DNA from: Mogibacterium sp.
GTDB lineage: Bacteria > Bacillota > Clostridia > Peptostreptococcales > Anaerovoracaceae
Reading direction: 5' to 3'
Assembly: GCA_017434025.1 (NCBI GenBank)
Contig: JAFRGC010000041.1
Span: 30,741 to 94,740, forward strand
Length of the DNA: 64,000 nt
Part shown: piece by piece, positions 45,273 through 53,846 of the stretch
How positions within the stretch are numbered: the stretch's first letter is position 1
Layout of the letters: every line of letters starts with the position of its first letter
Notes under the pieces: model-generated
Seen by the model: only the letters and a program-made list of their open reading frames with translations
Told to the model about the DNA's origin: nothing
Database searches by the model: none
Translations under genes and position numbers: made by a program

Positions 45273-45779
45273 ATGAATGAGATCAAAAGGACCACACTCT
45301 GCTATATAGAAAACGACGGGTGCTGGCTGATGCTGTACCGCAATCGCAAACCTGATGATGCCAACGAAGGGAAGTGGCTCGGGATCGGCGGTAAGATCGA
45401 GGCAGGCGAGACCCCGGAGGAATGCAACTGCCGCGAGGTCATGGAAGAGACCGGGCTCAGGCTGTTATCGGCGCATTTCCACGGTGTGATCAGGTTCAGA
45501 GCGACCACCTATGAGGATGAAGACATGTACCTGTTTTCATCGCGTGATTTCGAACCTGCGGATCCGCATGCACTCAGAGTTTTCAGGGAATCGGGCACAT
45601 ATGAACCGCCTGAATGTTCCGAAGGCGAGCTGCACTGGATCCCTCAGGATGAACTGATGGGACTTCCGATGTGGCAGGGAGACAGAGCCTTCCTCAGACA
45701 GATACTCGAGGGCAGAGACCGGATCTCTTTGACATTGCAATACGAGGGTGAGGATTGTACAATTATTTCAGAAGATTGA
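45273..45779 (+). CDS. Nudix hydrolase (MutT/8-oxo-dGTPase type)
   Basis: 168 residues. The Nudix box fits the consensus exactly: G40, E46, then REVMEETGL (54-62). The sequence GKWLGIGGKIEAGETPEECNCREVMEETG matches the 8-oxo-dGTP diphosphatase group used in oxidised-nucleotide clean-up, though substrate specificity cannot be fixed. The C-terminal part has PPECSEGELHWIPQDELMGLPMW, also typical of that group. No Shine-Dalgarno and a -10 element 6 nt before ATG. Divergent from the MFS gene and 27 nt ahead of a DUF4003 gene. Confidence 0.92.
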   Translation: MNEIKRTTLCYIENDGCWLMLYRNRKPDDANEGKWLGIGGKIEAGETPEECNCREVMEETGLRLLSAHFHGVIRFRATTYEDEDMYLFSSRDFEPADPHALRVFRESGTYEPPECSEGELHWIPQDELMGLPMWQGDRAFLRQILEGRDRISLTLQYEGEDCTIISED

Positions 45780-45806
45780 ACAGATTAACGGACTGGAGGA
45801 ATGACG

Positions 45807-46838
45807 ATGAATCCTGAACTGCTCAAGACATGTGAGCTTTTCATAAGAAATCTCGACACTCTGCGTGAGGCGCTCAAATGGGAGGGAGACGCCGTGCGCA
45901 TGATGGGCAGTGCCGTGCTCACTTCGCGTTCCTGCGAGCCTGACGCGGCAAGGATCAGAGAGTGCGAGACCATACTCAAGGAGAGGGCAGGATTGTTCTC
46001 GCCGCTCAGAGGTACGCTCAAGACAGCGATCGTATGCAGAATGGCAATGCAGGACGATCCTGCAGAGTACTTTGATAATGTGCAGAGAGCATATGAACTG
46101 ATCAGGATCACAAGGAGATCCCGTGATGACCGGTATTACCTCGCTGCAATGATGATGGCAGAGACTGTCAGCGAGAAGGACGAACTGCTCGGCCTCATCG
46201 ATACCGCCAATGAGCTGTATTCTGCGATGAAGTCCTCTGACGGACTGTTCGAGGACCGCTCAGGTTATCTGACTGCGGCTGCAGCTGCCTGTGTGGGGAC
46301 AGATGATATAGAAGAGTTGATCCGGGAAACCGAAGCATGCAGGGATATTCTGGAAAGAGATTTCGGCCAGGGAGGTCCTGTCAATGAACTCGCATTGATG
46401 TTGGCACTGGATAAGTCCAGCAGTGAACCAGCACTCAAATGCGCAAGGCTCAGAGAAATTGTCAAGAAACTGGAAGAGCAGGGTGTCCGGTTTGCTGCCG
46501 GAGACGAACTTCCGGTACTCGGAACACTTGCGATGCTCGAGATAACGAATGCAGATGCTGCGGCATACGTGCTGGAGGCGGATGCTTATCTGAGGTCACA
46601 GAGAGGATTTGGCTTCATGGGATGCAGCCCGGCGATGAGACATATGTATGCTGCGATGCTGGTCGCTGAAGCTTATGTCAGCGAGGTCAGCGCAGGGCAG
46701 GCAGCAGAAGCGGCAGCCCTGGAGAGCGCTATCCGTGCACAGTACGCCGCAATGGATACTGATATGCTGACGATGACGATGAATATCAATATGATGATAC
46801 AGAACGGTATCATAATGAATAGAGAGAATGGAAGATAA
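45807..46838 (+). CDS. DUF4003 protein
   Basis: 343 residues, helical, no membrane segments. It shows the DUF4003 style: an N-terminal MNPELLKTCELFIRNLDTLREALKWEGDAVRMMGSAV, repeated short helix pairs, and MRHMYAAMLVAEAY followed by a Met/Asn-rich end TMTMNINMMIQNG. The function of the family is unknown; it may be a helical scaffold. ATG 45807 has GGAGG 7 nt upstream, whereas ATG 45801 lies only 1 nt from it. The end overlaps the next start by 11 nt, so the two are coupled. Confidence 0.75.
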   Translation: MNPELLKTCELFIRNLDTLREALKWEGDAVRMMGSAVLTSRSCEPDAARIRECETILKERAGLFSPLRGTLKTAIVCRMAMQDDPAEYFDNVQRAYELIRITRRSRDDRYYLAAMMMAETVSEKDELLGLIDTANELYSAMKSSDGLFEDRSGYLTAAAAACVGTDDIEELIRETEACRDILERDFGQGGPVNELALMLALDKSSSEPALKCARLREIVKKLEEQGVRFAAGDELPVLGTLAMLEITNADAAAYVLEADAYLRSQRGFGFMGCSPAMRHMYAAMLVAEAYVSEVSAGQAAEAAALESAIRAQYAAMDTDMLTMTMNINMMIQNGIIMNRENGR

Positions 46839-47451
46839 GAAAGACAACAGGAAAACCGCGAGACATACGTGGATAGGAGATCCGGAGGAATCCCAGGCGC
46901 TGAGCCGGGATACCGGGACGGTGCGCCCTGTGCAAACGGATGAGAATACCATCCTGCTGCAGCGCACAAGGGTCGTTGAGAAGCCGAAGAAGCCGTATTC
47001 CGGCTTTATTACTGATGAGGAACTCAAGGACAGCGATATCATCCGTCTTGAAGACCGCAGGACGAGCATGATAGATGAGAAGGATATCTCTCAGACAAGG
47101 ATATACAAGCCTTTCGTCGATGAACAGGACGAGAAGCCTGTTGTTGCTGCGCCTAGGGGACCTAAGACGAGGACATTCGTCCTCTCTGATGACGGCAAGG
47201 CGCGCAGGCTGATAGCGCTTCTGGCGCTCTTCCTGCTGCTCGTATTATTTGAGGCCAGCTACTTCGTGATGATGAAGGCAACAGACAAGATCCCGGCGCA
47301 GACTAAGGAAGTCAATACTCAGACGGTTGAGCTCCAGGAGGAGAACAGCAAACTTGCGTCGGAAGTTGAAGGATATGGTGATAAAGATCAGATCACAGAA
47401 ATGAAGGAATCATGGGAGAGAACAAGGGACAAAATCGCACCATCAGAATAA
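46828..47451 (+). CDS. Single-pass membrane protein with coiled-coil ectodomain
   Basis: 207 residues. About 125 cytoplasmic residues are charged and probably disordered, with several Thr/Arg-rich spots (TILLQRTRVVEK, ISQTRIYKPFVDE, PKTRTFVLS). A membrane helix at about 129-150 (LIALLALFLLLVLFEASYFVM) is followed by a short outside coiled coil (TVELQEENSKLASEVEG). Its start overlaps the DUF4003 gene by 11 nt and its end overlaps the deacetylase gene by 40 nt. The topology matches the deacetylase (short cytoplasmic end, one helix, coiled coil), so they may form a membrane complex. No known family. Confidence 0.6.
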   Translation: MEDKKDNRKTARHTWIGDPEESQALSRDTGTVRPVQTDENTILLQRTRVVEKPKKPYSGFITDEELKDSDIIRLEDRRTSMIDEKDISQTRIYKPFVDEQDEKPVVAAPRGPKTRTFVLSDDGKARRLIALLALFLLLVLFEASYFVMMKATDKIPAQTKEVNTQTVELQEENSKLASEVEGYGDKDQITEMKESWERTRDKIAPSE

Positions 47452-48371
47452 ATGACAGCGTACTGGTGCTGCTGGCAATAATTTTAGTACTGATTCTGGG
47501 AGCAGCAGTCTATATTGCGCCGCGATATAGCAAAGTATTCACTGCATACTTCGATCAGAAAGAGATCTACAATACTGCGGCAGCTGAACTCAAGGCTGCA
47601 CAGGATGAGAACGCTTCGCTCACACAGCAGCTCGAAGAATTCAAGACGCTCACTACCGAGCTGGAGACGACCCGGGCAGATGTGTTCAAGCAGGCAGCCC
47701 AGCTGGAGAAGGATATCCTGGACGGCAAGAGCGACAAGAAGATCTGCTATATAACGATCGATGACGGACCGTACAAGAGGGGCAATGATTATCTGGAATT
47801 GTTCAACAAGTACGATATCAAAGCTACTTTCTTCCTGACCACGACCAACGGCGATAAACTGCCGGATCAGGCGGATATCTCTGCCCGCTCGATGTACCCT
47901 GAGTATGTCAGGTACGGGCATACGATCGGCAACCACACGTATTCACACGATTATGGCTCGGGAGGCATTTACTCGAGCGCCAAGGCTTTCATGAAGGCTG
48001 TGAACAAGCAGCAGGATTTCACCAAGGAAGCGACCGGAGGATATACGCCGGAGATCGTCAGATTCCCGGGCGGTACTTCAATGGCAGGCAACCAGCTTGG
48101 CGCGATCCAGGATGAGCTGAGGAAAGCCGGACTGGGCTGGATAGACTGGACGATCGACTCCGGTGACAGCTGGGGCGCAGACAAGGCTACTCCGGAACTG
48201 ATCAAGAAGAACGTGATGGATGCAGCCAAGGATCAGAAGATCATGGTAGTGCTCTTCCATGAGTGGAGCAAGAATACTGTAGATTCACTGCCTGAGATCA
48301 TCGAATACCTTGACAAGGAAGGTTTTATCTTCCTGCCTCTGTTCAAGGACAGCGTGATGGTGAGCAAATAA
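47412..48371 (+). CDS. Membrane-anchored polysaccharide (peptidoglycan-type) deacetylase
   Basis: 319 residues. A membrane helix (about 17-37) is followed by a coiled coil (about 45-105) and a NodB-fold carbohydrate esterase family 4 domain. Catalytic parts: TIDDGP (115-120), the metal-binding His pair in NHTYSHD (175-179), RFPGGTS, and a final VVLFHEWSKNT where most relatives have LLHD; this last His is kept. The domain should act on N-acetylglucosamine or N-acetylmuramic acid of the wall outside the membrane. ATG 47412 overlaps the previous gene by 40 nt. Terminator at 48402. Confidence 0.9.
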   Translation: MGENKGQNRTIRINDSVLVLLAIILVLILGAAVYIAPRYSKVFTAYFDQKEIYNTAAAELKAAQDENASLTQQLEEFKTLTTELETTRADVFKQAAQLEKDILDGKSDKKICYITIDDGPYKRGNDYLELFNKYDIKATFFLTTTNGDKLPDQADISARSMYPEYVRYGHTIGNHTYSHDYGSGGIYSSAKAFMKAVNKQQDFTKEATGGYTPEIVRFPGGTSMAGNQLGAIQDELRKAGLGWIDWTIDSGDSWGADKATPELIKKNVMDAAKDQKIMVVLFHEWSKNTVDSLPEIIEYLDKEGFIFLPLFKDSVMVSK

Positions 48372-48401
48372 GCTCTGTGATACGCGAGATATGACAAAAC
48401 A

Positions 48402-48427
48402 AAAACTCCGCCGGCTGGCGGAGTTTT
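48402..48427. terminator. Bidirectional terminator, deacetylase / mltG
   Basis: Perfect 11-bp stem AAAACTCCGCC / GGCGGAGTTTT with a GGCT tetraloop, between convergent genes. Confidence 0.93.
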
Positions 48428-48451
48428 ATTCGTTTGTTCAAACTGCCCGTA

Positions 48452-49561
48452 TCAGTCGCTGTCTGTCAGAAGTCCGATATCTTCGATACCCTGTGTGAAG
48501 TCAGCCTGGTTCTTGAAGAAATGTACGACTCCGTCACCGTCTGCGAAGAAGAACAGATCATCGGACTTGGTGTAGTTGAGCACCGCATCCATCGCGTCGC
48601 TGACGACTGTCGAGATCGGCCCCGGAGGCAGACCTGCGAATTTACGGGTGTTATACGGATTGTCGCTGTCCAGCTGGCTCTGCTTGAGCTCGACCCTGTC
48701 TTCCTGGAATATGTAGCATACTGTTACGTCGCTGCCGAGAGACATTCCCTGATCGAGTCTGTTCATGAACACTCCCGCGACTGCAGGCTGATCGCCGGCT
48801 CTGGCTTCCTTGGTAACAATGGAGGTCAGAGTCAGGAACTCATGTACCGAGAATCCTGAAGCGTCGATCTGGTCTTTGCGGGCTGTGAGCTCTGTATCCA
48901 TCCTGTCGAGGCACATCTCGGTGAATCCTTCTATCGTCTGGTTGTCAGTCGTCACGAAATAGGTATCTGCATAGATGTAACCTTCAAGAGGATACATGAC
49001 ATCTTCATCCAATATGTCATCGGTGAGGAACCAGTACTTGTCGATGAGCTGGTTCAGATAGTCTCTGACGGACCATTTCGCGAGGATATCATCCGCTGAG
49101 AAATCCATCTGCTCTGCAAGCGACGCTGCTACCTGCGTCAGCCTTGCGCCGTCCCGCACTTCGATGGATTCTTTGGAGATATAATCGAAGTTGCCGGTGT
49201 TGATGACGTTCATGATCTCACGGAACGACATGCCTTTATTGAAAATGTATGTATTTGCCTGAAGGCCGCTGTACTTGCTGATCTTGGTGTTGATCTTCGC
49301 ACAGGTCTTGTTCTTGACCAGACCTGCCTCATCGAGGATCTCCACGATTGCCGAAGCACCTGTCCCGTTAGGGATCGTGACTACAACAGGTTCCTCATTG
49401 CCGGGCTCGACTGCTCTGAGCCCCATTGTATAGTATCCGCCGCCTGCTACAAGCAGGATCAGGACCAGTAAGATAAGCGGAAGGCAGCCGCTGCTCTTCT
49501 TCCTGCGCCTCTTCCTTGCAGGAGCGGCATTGATCTCTTCCTGATATCTGTCTCCTCTCAT
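48452..49561 (-). CDS. mltG: Endolytic transglycosylase MltG
   Basis: 369 residues. A cytoplasmic basic start, one membrane helix (about 27-47), a LysM-like region (VVVTIPNGTGASAIVEILDEAGLV, about 60-82), and a YceG domain with PLEGYIYADTYFVTT, SIVTKEARAGDQPAVAGVFMNRL and SDNPYNTRKFAGLPPGPIS. The catalytic Glu is E252 in TKEA, in the place of E218 of the E. coli enzyme. MltG cuts nascent glycan strands and sets chain length. AAGGGG precedes ATG 49561. The gene is alone on the minus strand between two rightward units. Confidence 0.94.
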   Translation of the reverse strand: MRGDRYQEEINAAPARKRRRKKSSGCLPLILLVLILLVAGGGYYTMGLRAVEPGNEEPVVVTIPNGTGASAIVEILDEAGLVKNKTCAKINTKISKYSGLQANTYIFNKGMSFREIMNVINTGNFDYISKESIEVRDGARLTQVAASLAEQMDFSADDILAKWSVRDYLNQLIDKYWFLTDDILDEDVMYPLEGYIYADTYFVTTDNQTIEGFTEMCLDRMDTELTARKDQIDASGFSVHEFLTLTSIVTKEARAGDQPAVAGVFMNRLDQGMSLGSDVTVCYIFQEDRVELKQSQLDSDNPYNTRKFAGLPPGPISTVVSDAMDAVLNYTKSDDLFFFADGDGVVHFFKNQADFTQGIEDIGLLTDSD

Positions 49562-49617
49562 TGGTTGCCCCTTTCGCTGAAAGTATTTTATTAAGTGTTA
49601 TAATGCTGGGTCTGCTG

Positions 49618-49626
49618 TGATATAAT
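49618..49626 (+). promoter_or_regulatory. Extended -10 promoter of the EIIC gene
   Basis: TGA-TATAAT (TATAAT 49621-49626), 47 nt ahead of ATG 49673. A second TATAAT at 49653-49658 would leave no room for a leader. Confidence 0.45.
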
Positions 49627-49672
49627 CAAGCAGATATTCATACTTTGTTAATTATAATGGAATGGAGACAAA

Positions 49673-50776
49673 ATGACAAAGGATTCTGGGAATTCGTTCA
49701 AATCGTTCCTTGCCCGCAAGAACATCGAGATCAGCGCGAAACGCTACGGTATCGACGCTCTCTCCGCGATGGCACAAGGACTGTTCTGTTCGCTCCTGAT
49801 CGGAACAATCATCAATACTCTCGGAACACAGTTTCACATAGGATTTCTTACTGACCCTGTCTGCACAGTCAGCGGTGTTGATTATACCGTAGGCGGACTG
49901 GCTATGGCTATGACCGGCCCGGCGATGGCGATCGCGATAGGATACGCGCTCAAGTGTCCGCCGCTCGTACTGTTCTCACTGGCCACAGTGGGTTTTGCAG
50001 CTAACGGACTCGGAGGGGCAGGCGGCCCTCTCGCAGTGCTCTTCATAGCGATCATCTCCGCAGAGATAGGCAAAGCTGTACAGGGTGAGACCAAAGTCGA
50101 TATACTCGTCACTCCGCTTGTCACGATCGGCGTGGGTGTAGCGCTGTCCGCATGGTGGGCTCCGGGACTCGGAGCAGCTGCCATGAAGGTAGGTACACTG
50201 ATCATGTGGGCGACCGAACTCAAACCGTTTATGATGGGCATTCTCGTGTCGGTCATCGTAGGAATGGCACTGACACTGCCGATCTCCTCCGCGGCGATCT
50301 GTGCGGCACTCGGCCTTACAGGCCTTGCAGGCGGAGCGGCTGTCGCGGGATGCTGCGCGCAGATGGTGGGATTCGCCGTCATGTCGTTCAAAGAGAACAG
50401 ATGGGGCGGACTCGTCTCGCAGGGCATCGGCACATCGATGCTGCAGATGGGCAACATAGTCAAGAACCCTAGGATCTGGATCGCACCGACGCTTACCGCT
50501 GCCATTACAGGACCGATCGCGACCTGCATATTCAAGATGCAGATGAACGGAGCGCCTGTATCCAGCGGCATGGGCACATGCGGATTTGTCGGACAGATCG
50601 GCGTCTATTCAGGCTGGGTCAATGACGTTGCGACAGGCGCCAAGGCGGCGATCACCGGCATGGACTGGCTTGGGCTGATCCTGATCTGCTTCGTGCTGCC
50701 GGCAGTTATCGCACCGCTGATCAACGGTGTATGCCGCAAGCTCGGATGGGTCAAGGATGGAGACCTTACATTATGA
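49673..50776 (+). CDS. PTS EIIC-like membrane protein
   Basis: 367 residues, about ten helices. The start RYGIDALSAMAQGLFCSLLIGTIINTLG and the second block GPAMAIAIGYALKCPPLVLFSLATVGFAANGLGGAGG match PTS_EIIC_2 proteins. The EIIC membrane part normally needs EIIA and EIIB to phosphorylate the sugar, and neither is encoded nearby, so the substrate and coupling are open. GGAG lies 5 nt before ATG 49673. Its stop overlaps the next start in ATGA (50773-50776), so translation is coupled. Confidence 0.88.
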   Translation: MTKDSGNSFKSFLARKNIEISAKRYGIDALSAMAQGLFCSLLIGTIINTLGTQFHIGFLTDPVCTVSGVDYTVGGLAMAMTGPAMAIAIGYALKCPPLVLFSLATVGFAANGLGGAGGPLAVLFIAIISAEIGKAVQGETKVDILVTPLVTIGVGVALSAWWAPGLGAAAMKVGTLIMWATELKPFMMGILVSVIVGMALTLPISSAAICAALGLTGLAGGAAVAGCCAQMVGFAVMSFKENRWGGLVSQGIGTSMLQMGNIVKNPRIWIAPTLTAAITGPIATCIFKMQMNGAPVSSGMGTCGFVGQIGVYSGWVNDVATGAKAAITGMDWLGLILICFVLPAVIAPLINGVCRKLGWVKDGDLTL

Positions 50777-51960
50777 CAGGTCAGGAATACGATACGATCA
50801 TTATCGGCGGTGGAGCATCAGGAATGATGCTTGCCGCCGCTCTTGAGTTAAAGGGCAGGAGAGGGATCATCCTTGAGAAGACAGGATCTCTCGGGACCAA
50901 ACTCCTGATGAGCGGCGGAGGACGCTGCAACATCACGCACGGAGGGTCTATCAAGGACTTTATCGGTGCGTATGGAGACGCAGGGCCAAGGCTGCGCAAG
51001 TGCCTGTACAGGCATAACAATATAGAACTGGCATCCTGGCTCGAAGAGCACGGCATAGCGCTTGCCGACGAGAAGGGTACAGACATCACATCGGATTCAC
51101 TTGAAGATGCAGGAAGAGTCTTTCCCGCTTCGATGAGAGCTGGAGATATCCTGGCTCTGCTGCAGAGTGAGGCCAGGAACAACGGCTGGGAGATCAGGAC
51201 AGAATCGGAAGTCCATGATCTCAGACGTGACGAGGATGATACGCACTGGATCGTCAGTGCAGCACCGGCAGAACGATATAGAGCGGATAATGTGGTGTTT
51301 GCAACGGGAGGCATCACTTTCCCTGAGACGGGATCAGACGGTTCCGCGCTGGACCTGCTCAGAGAGATAGGTGTCGGCATCACCGGACGAAGGTCAGCGC
51401 TGGCTCCGGTCTATGTCAGGGATTATCCGTACGAAGGGCTTGCCGGGATATCTCTTTCCGGAGTCACAGTCGCAGCGAATGGCTCTGATGAAACAGAGAC
51501 ACACAGAGGCAAAGCAGTCCGCATGACCGGAGATCTGCTGTTCACTCACCGAGGCTTTTCCGGTCCGGTGGTGCTCAACATCTCGAGGTACACGGAGCCG
51601 GGCAGTCTCATAAGGATCAGATATAACAGGGAATTCGGGGATCTGCCAAAGCGCATGCAGAAGGTCCTCGAGACGCGTGCTAAGGGACCGTCGGGCGATG
51701 TCCGCACGACCGTACTGGCATCGCTGCTGGACAGCGATGATTTTACCGTAACAGCAGTCGATGATAACGGCATGGTGACTGCGGGCGGGATCTCCCTTGC
51801 GGAGATAGATCCATCAACGATGCAGCTCAGGGCTTATCCGGGCATATATGCAGTCGGAGAGGCAATAGACGCTGACGGCATCACCGGCGGGTACAATCTT
51901 CAGCTCTGCTGGTCAACTGCGCGGACTGCCGCGGAATCAATAGAAGGATCAATACATTGA
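50773..51960 (+). CDS. BaiN/HI0933-type NAD(P)/FAD-dependent oxidoreductase
   Basis: 395 residues, FAD-binding fold. The dinucleotide site IIIGGGASGMMLAAALELKG is near the start, followed by the family-specific LGTKLLMSGGGRCNITHGG; VVFATGGITFPETGSDGSALDLL and the closing GIYAVGEAIDADGITGGYNLQLCWSTARTAAE complete the cofactor site. The group includes BaiN-type proteins of bile acid metabolism and YhiN; its reaction here is unknown. ATG 50773 shares ATGA with the previous stop; a longer frame from 50731 is not needed. Confidence 0.9.
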   Translation: MTGQEYDTIIIGGGASGMMLAAALELKGRRGIILEKTGSLGTKLLMSGGGRCNITHGGSIKDFIGAYGDAGPRLRKCLYRHNNIELASWLEEHGIALADEKGTDITSDSLEDAGRVFPASMRAGDILALLQSEARNNGWEIRTESEVHDLRRDEDDTHWIVSAAPAERYRADNVVFATGGITFPETGSDGSALDLLREIGVGITGRRSALAPVYVRDYPYEGLAGISLSGVTVAANGSDETETHRGKAVRMTGDLLFTHRGFSGPVVLNISRYTEPGSLIRIRYNREFGDLPKRMQKVLETRAKGPSGDVRTTVLASLLDSDDFTVTAVDDNGMVTAGGISLAEIDPSTMQLRAYPGIYAVGEAIDADGITGGYNLQLCWSTARTAAESIEGSIH

Positions 51961-52016
51961 ACCGGATCGCAGACTCCGGTTATGCTGAAAGTATGTTAAG
52001 TATGATGCACTTAACA
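51960..52016. promoter_or_regulatory. Hairpin and dyad upstream of ftsE
   Basis: Directly after the flavoprotein stop is a 7-bp stem AACCGGA / TCCGGTT (51960-51981) with no T-run. Then comes a perfect dyad TGTTAAGT (51994-52001), 7 nt, ACTTAACA (52009-52016), placed at the -35 region of a TATAAT at 52029-52034. Possible operator for the ftsE operon. Confidence 0.5.
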
Positions 52017-52075
52017 CTGCGTGGGGTGTATAATCACGATGTATTGGTGAAATAATAGGAGGACAATACTGTCTT

Positions 52076-52948
52076 ATGATCGTATTCAACAATGTAACTA
52101 AGAGATATGGAAGCAATGTCGGACTCATAGATGCTTCGGTCCATATCAACAGAGGAGACTTCGTGTTCCTCGTCGGACCGAGCGGAGCGGGCAAGACCAC
52201 ATTCATCAGACTCATCCTCAAGGAGATCGATCCTGACAAGGGCAAGATCCTGCTTGCGGGCAAGGACATCACCAGGCTGGGCAGGAGAGAGATCCCGGAG
52301 ATCAGGCAGAAGATCGGAATGGTGTTCCAGGACTTCAGGCTTCTTGAGAAGAAGACCGTGTATGAGAATGTTGCGTTCGCTATGGAAGTCGTGGGCAAAA
52401 GCAAGAGAGAGATCCGAGAGAGAGTGCCTTATGTGCTCGAACTCGTAGATATTAAGGACAAGGCGAAGAGATATCCTGACGAGCTTTCTGCCGGAGAACA
52501 GCAGAGAGTCGGCATCGCAAGAGCTCTGGTCAACAAGCCGAGAGTACTGATCTGCGATGAGCCTACCGGCAACCTCGACCCGATCACTGCAATGGATATC
52601 ATGGAGCTCCTCGAGAAGATCAATATCAGAGGAACTACGGTCCTGATGGTCACACATGCCAAGGACATCGTCGATAAGATGAATAAGAGAGTCGTCGCTA
52701 TCGATAAGGGACGCATCGTCCGTGATGAGGAGGGCAGCTACGGATTCAAGAAGCAGAATCAGGAACTGTACATTCCTGGTCAGATAAATGCGGTCAGCAG
52801 CGGACAGAATCTCTCCGTTGATGACAGGAAGACGATGTTTGAAGTGCCTCCTGCGAATATTCTGCGTGATATCGACGCAGGTTATGATGGAAATGTCGAC
52901 AGCATGGTCAGTGCTTATCTCGACGGAGGGGAGGATGTATATGAGTAG
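52076..52948 (+). CDS. ftsE: Cell division ABC ATPase FtsE with C-terminal extension
   Basis: ATPase of the FtsEX complex that signals to cell-wall hydrolases at division. Walker A GPSGAGKT (34-41), Q loop MVFQDFRLL, Walker B VLICDEPTGNLDP and VLMVTHAKDIV are normal; the signature reads LSAGEQQRVGIARAL with Ala for Gly. FtsE is usually about 228 residues. This one has 290, the extra 60 at the end (YIPGQINAVSSGQNLS... MVSAYLDGGEDVYE), without a recognised domain. The ftsX start overlaps this stop by 8 nt. Confidence 0.94.
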   Translation: MIVFNNVTKRYGSNVGLIDASVHINRGDFVFLVGPSGAGKTTFIRLILKEIDPDKGKILLAGKDITRLGRREIPEIRQKIGMVFQDFRLLEKKTVYENVAFAMEVVGKSKREIRERVPYVLELVDIKDKAKRYPDELSAGEQQRVGIARALVNKPRVLICDEPTGNLDPITAMDIMELLEKINIRGTTVLMVTHAKDIVDKMNKRVVAIDKGRIVRDEEGSYGFKKQNQELYIPGQINAVSSGQNLSVDDRKTMFEVPPANILRDIDAGYDGNVDSMVSAYLDGGEDVYE

Positions 52949-53831
52949 ACCGGGATACAACCTCAAACAAGCCTTCTCGCAGATGGGCAGGAACAAGGGT
53001 ATGTACTTTACCTCGATCATGGCCATCACAGCGATGATGCTGATACTGGGACTCTTCTTCGTGGCATTCGTCAACGTGAGCCTGTTCACAGCTACGATCG
53101 AGAAGGACTACAATGTCATTCAGATCTATATGGCAGAAGGCACCGATGAGACAGTTATTCAGGAAGCGTATGCAACGCTCGAGAAGACCGAAGGTGTAGA
53201 CAGTGTGACTTTCGTCGACAAGAATATGGCGCTAGAGATCCTCAAGGCGAGATGGGGAGAGAATGGATATCTCCTCGACAGCCTGCCGGACAATCCGCTT
53301 CCGAATTCATTCCAGGTATATGTTGAGGACAAAGACGCAGCGCATGCGCTGGCAGCCTCAGCACTCGAGATCAATGGCGTCGATGATGTTGTCTACTATC
53401 AGGATACGATAGACAAACTCGCCAAAGTCTCACATTTCATCGAGCGAGGATCCCTGATCGTGATGGCGTTCCTTGTCATCGTATCGATCATAATCGTTGC
53501 CAATACGATCAAACTGACGGTATTCAACAGAGAGAAAGAGATCGGGATCATGAAGTATCTCGGCGCTACCGACCATTTTGTCAGAGCACCGTTCGTCTGG
53601 GGCGGCATCATCGTCGGAGTGTTATCGGCAGGTATCGCAACCGGGCTTACATACCTGATATACAGCAAAGTTACAGACATTGTCGGCAATGATATCGCGA
53701 GGATACTTTCCGTCACAGTAGTACCTGCGGGATATCTGATGCAGAACATACTTATCATATTCCTGTGCCTCGGTGTAAGTATAGGAACGTGCGGAAGTAT
53801 CATTTCGATCAGAAGATTCCTGAAGAGATAG
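52941..53831 (+). CDS. ftsX: Cell division permease FtsX
   Basis: 296 residues. Cytoplasmic start, membrane helix 1 (about 24-45), an extracellular domain (about 50-155, EEDYNVIQIYMAEGTDE-like beginning and DSLPDNPLPNSFQVYVEDK), then three helices with the FtsX-core motif FNREKEIGIMKYLGATDHFVRAPFVWGGIIVG. Transmits ATP hydrolysis by FtsE to a hydrolase on the outside. ATG 52941 has GGGGAGG upstream and overlaps the ftsE stop by 8 nt. The EnvC/PcsB-like gene 15 nt later is the likely partner. Confidence 0.95.
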   Translation: MSRPGYNLKQAFSQMGRNKGMYFTSIMAITAMMLILGLFFVAFVNVSLFTATIEKDYNVIQIYMAEGTDETVIQEAYATLEKTEGVDSVTFVDKNMALEILKARWGENGYLLDSLPDNPLPNSFQVYVEDKDAAHALAASALEINGVDDVVYYQDTIDKLAKVSHFIERGSLIVMAFLVIVSIIIVANTIKLTVFNREKEIGIMKYLGATDHFVRAPFVWGGIIVGVLSAGIATGLTYLIYSKVTDIVGNDIARILSVTVVPAGYLMQNILIIFLCLGVSIGTCGSIISIRRFLKR

Positions 53832-53846
53832 ACCTTGGAGCAATAG

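Noticed and set aside
52034-53089. 351-codon open frame on the minus strand over ftsE-ftsX
   Set aside because: It is antisense to two clearly conserved genes, has no ribosome binding site, and its translation looks like low-complexity shadow sequence.
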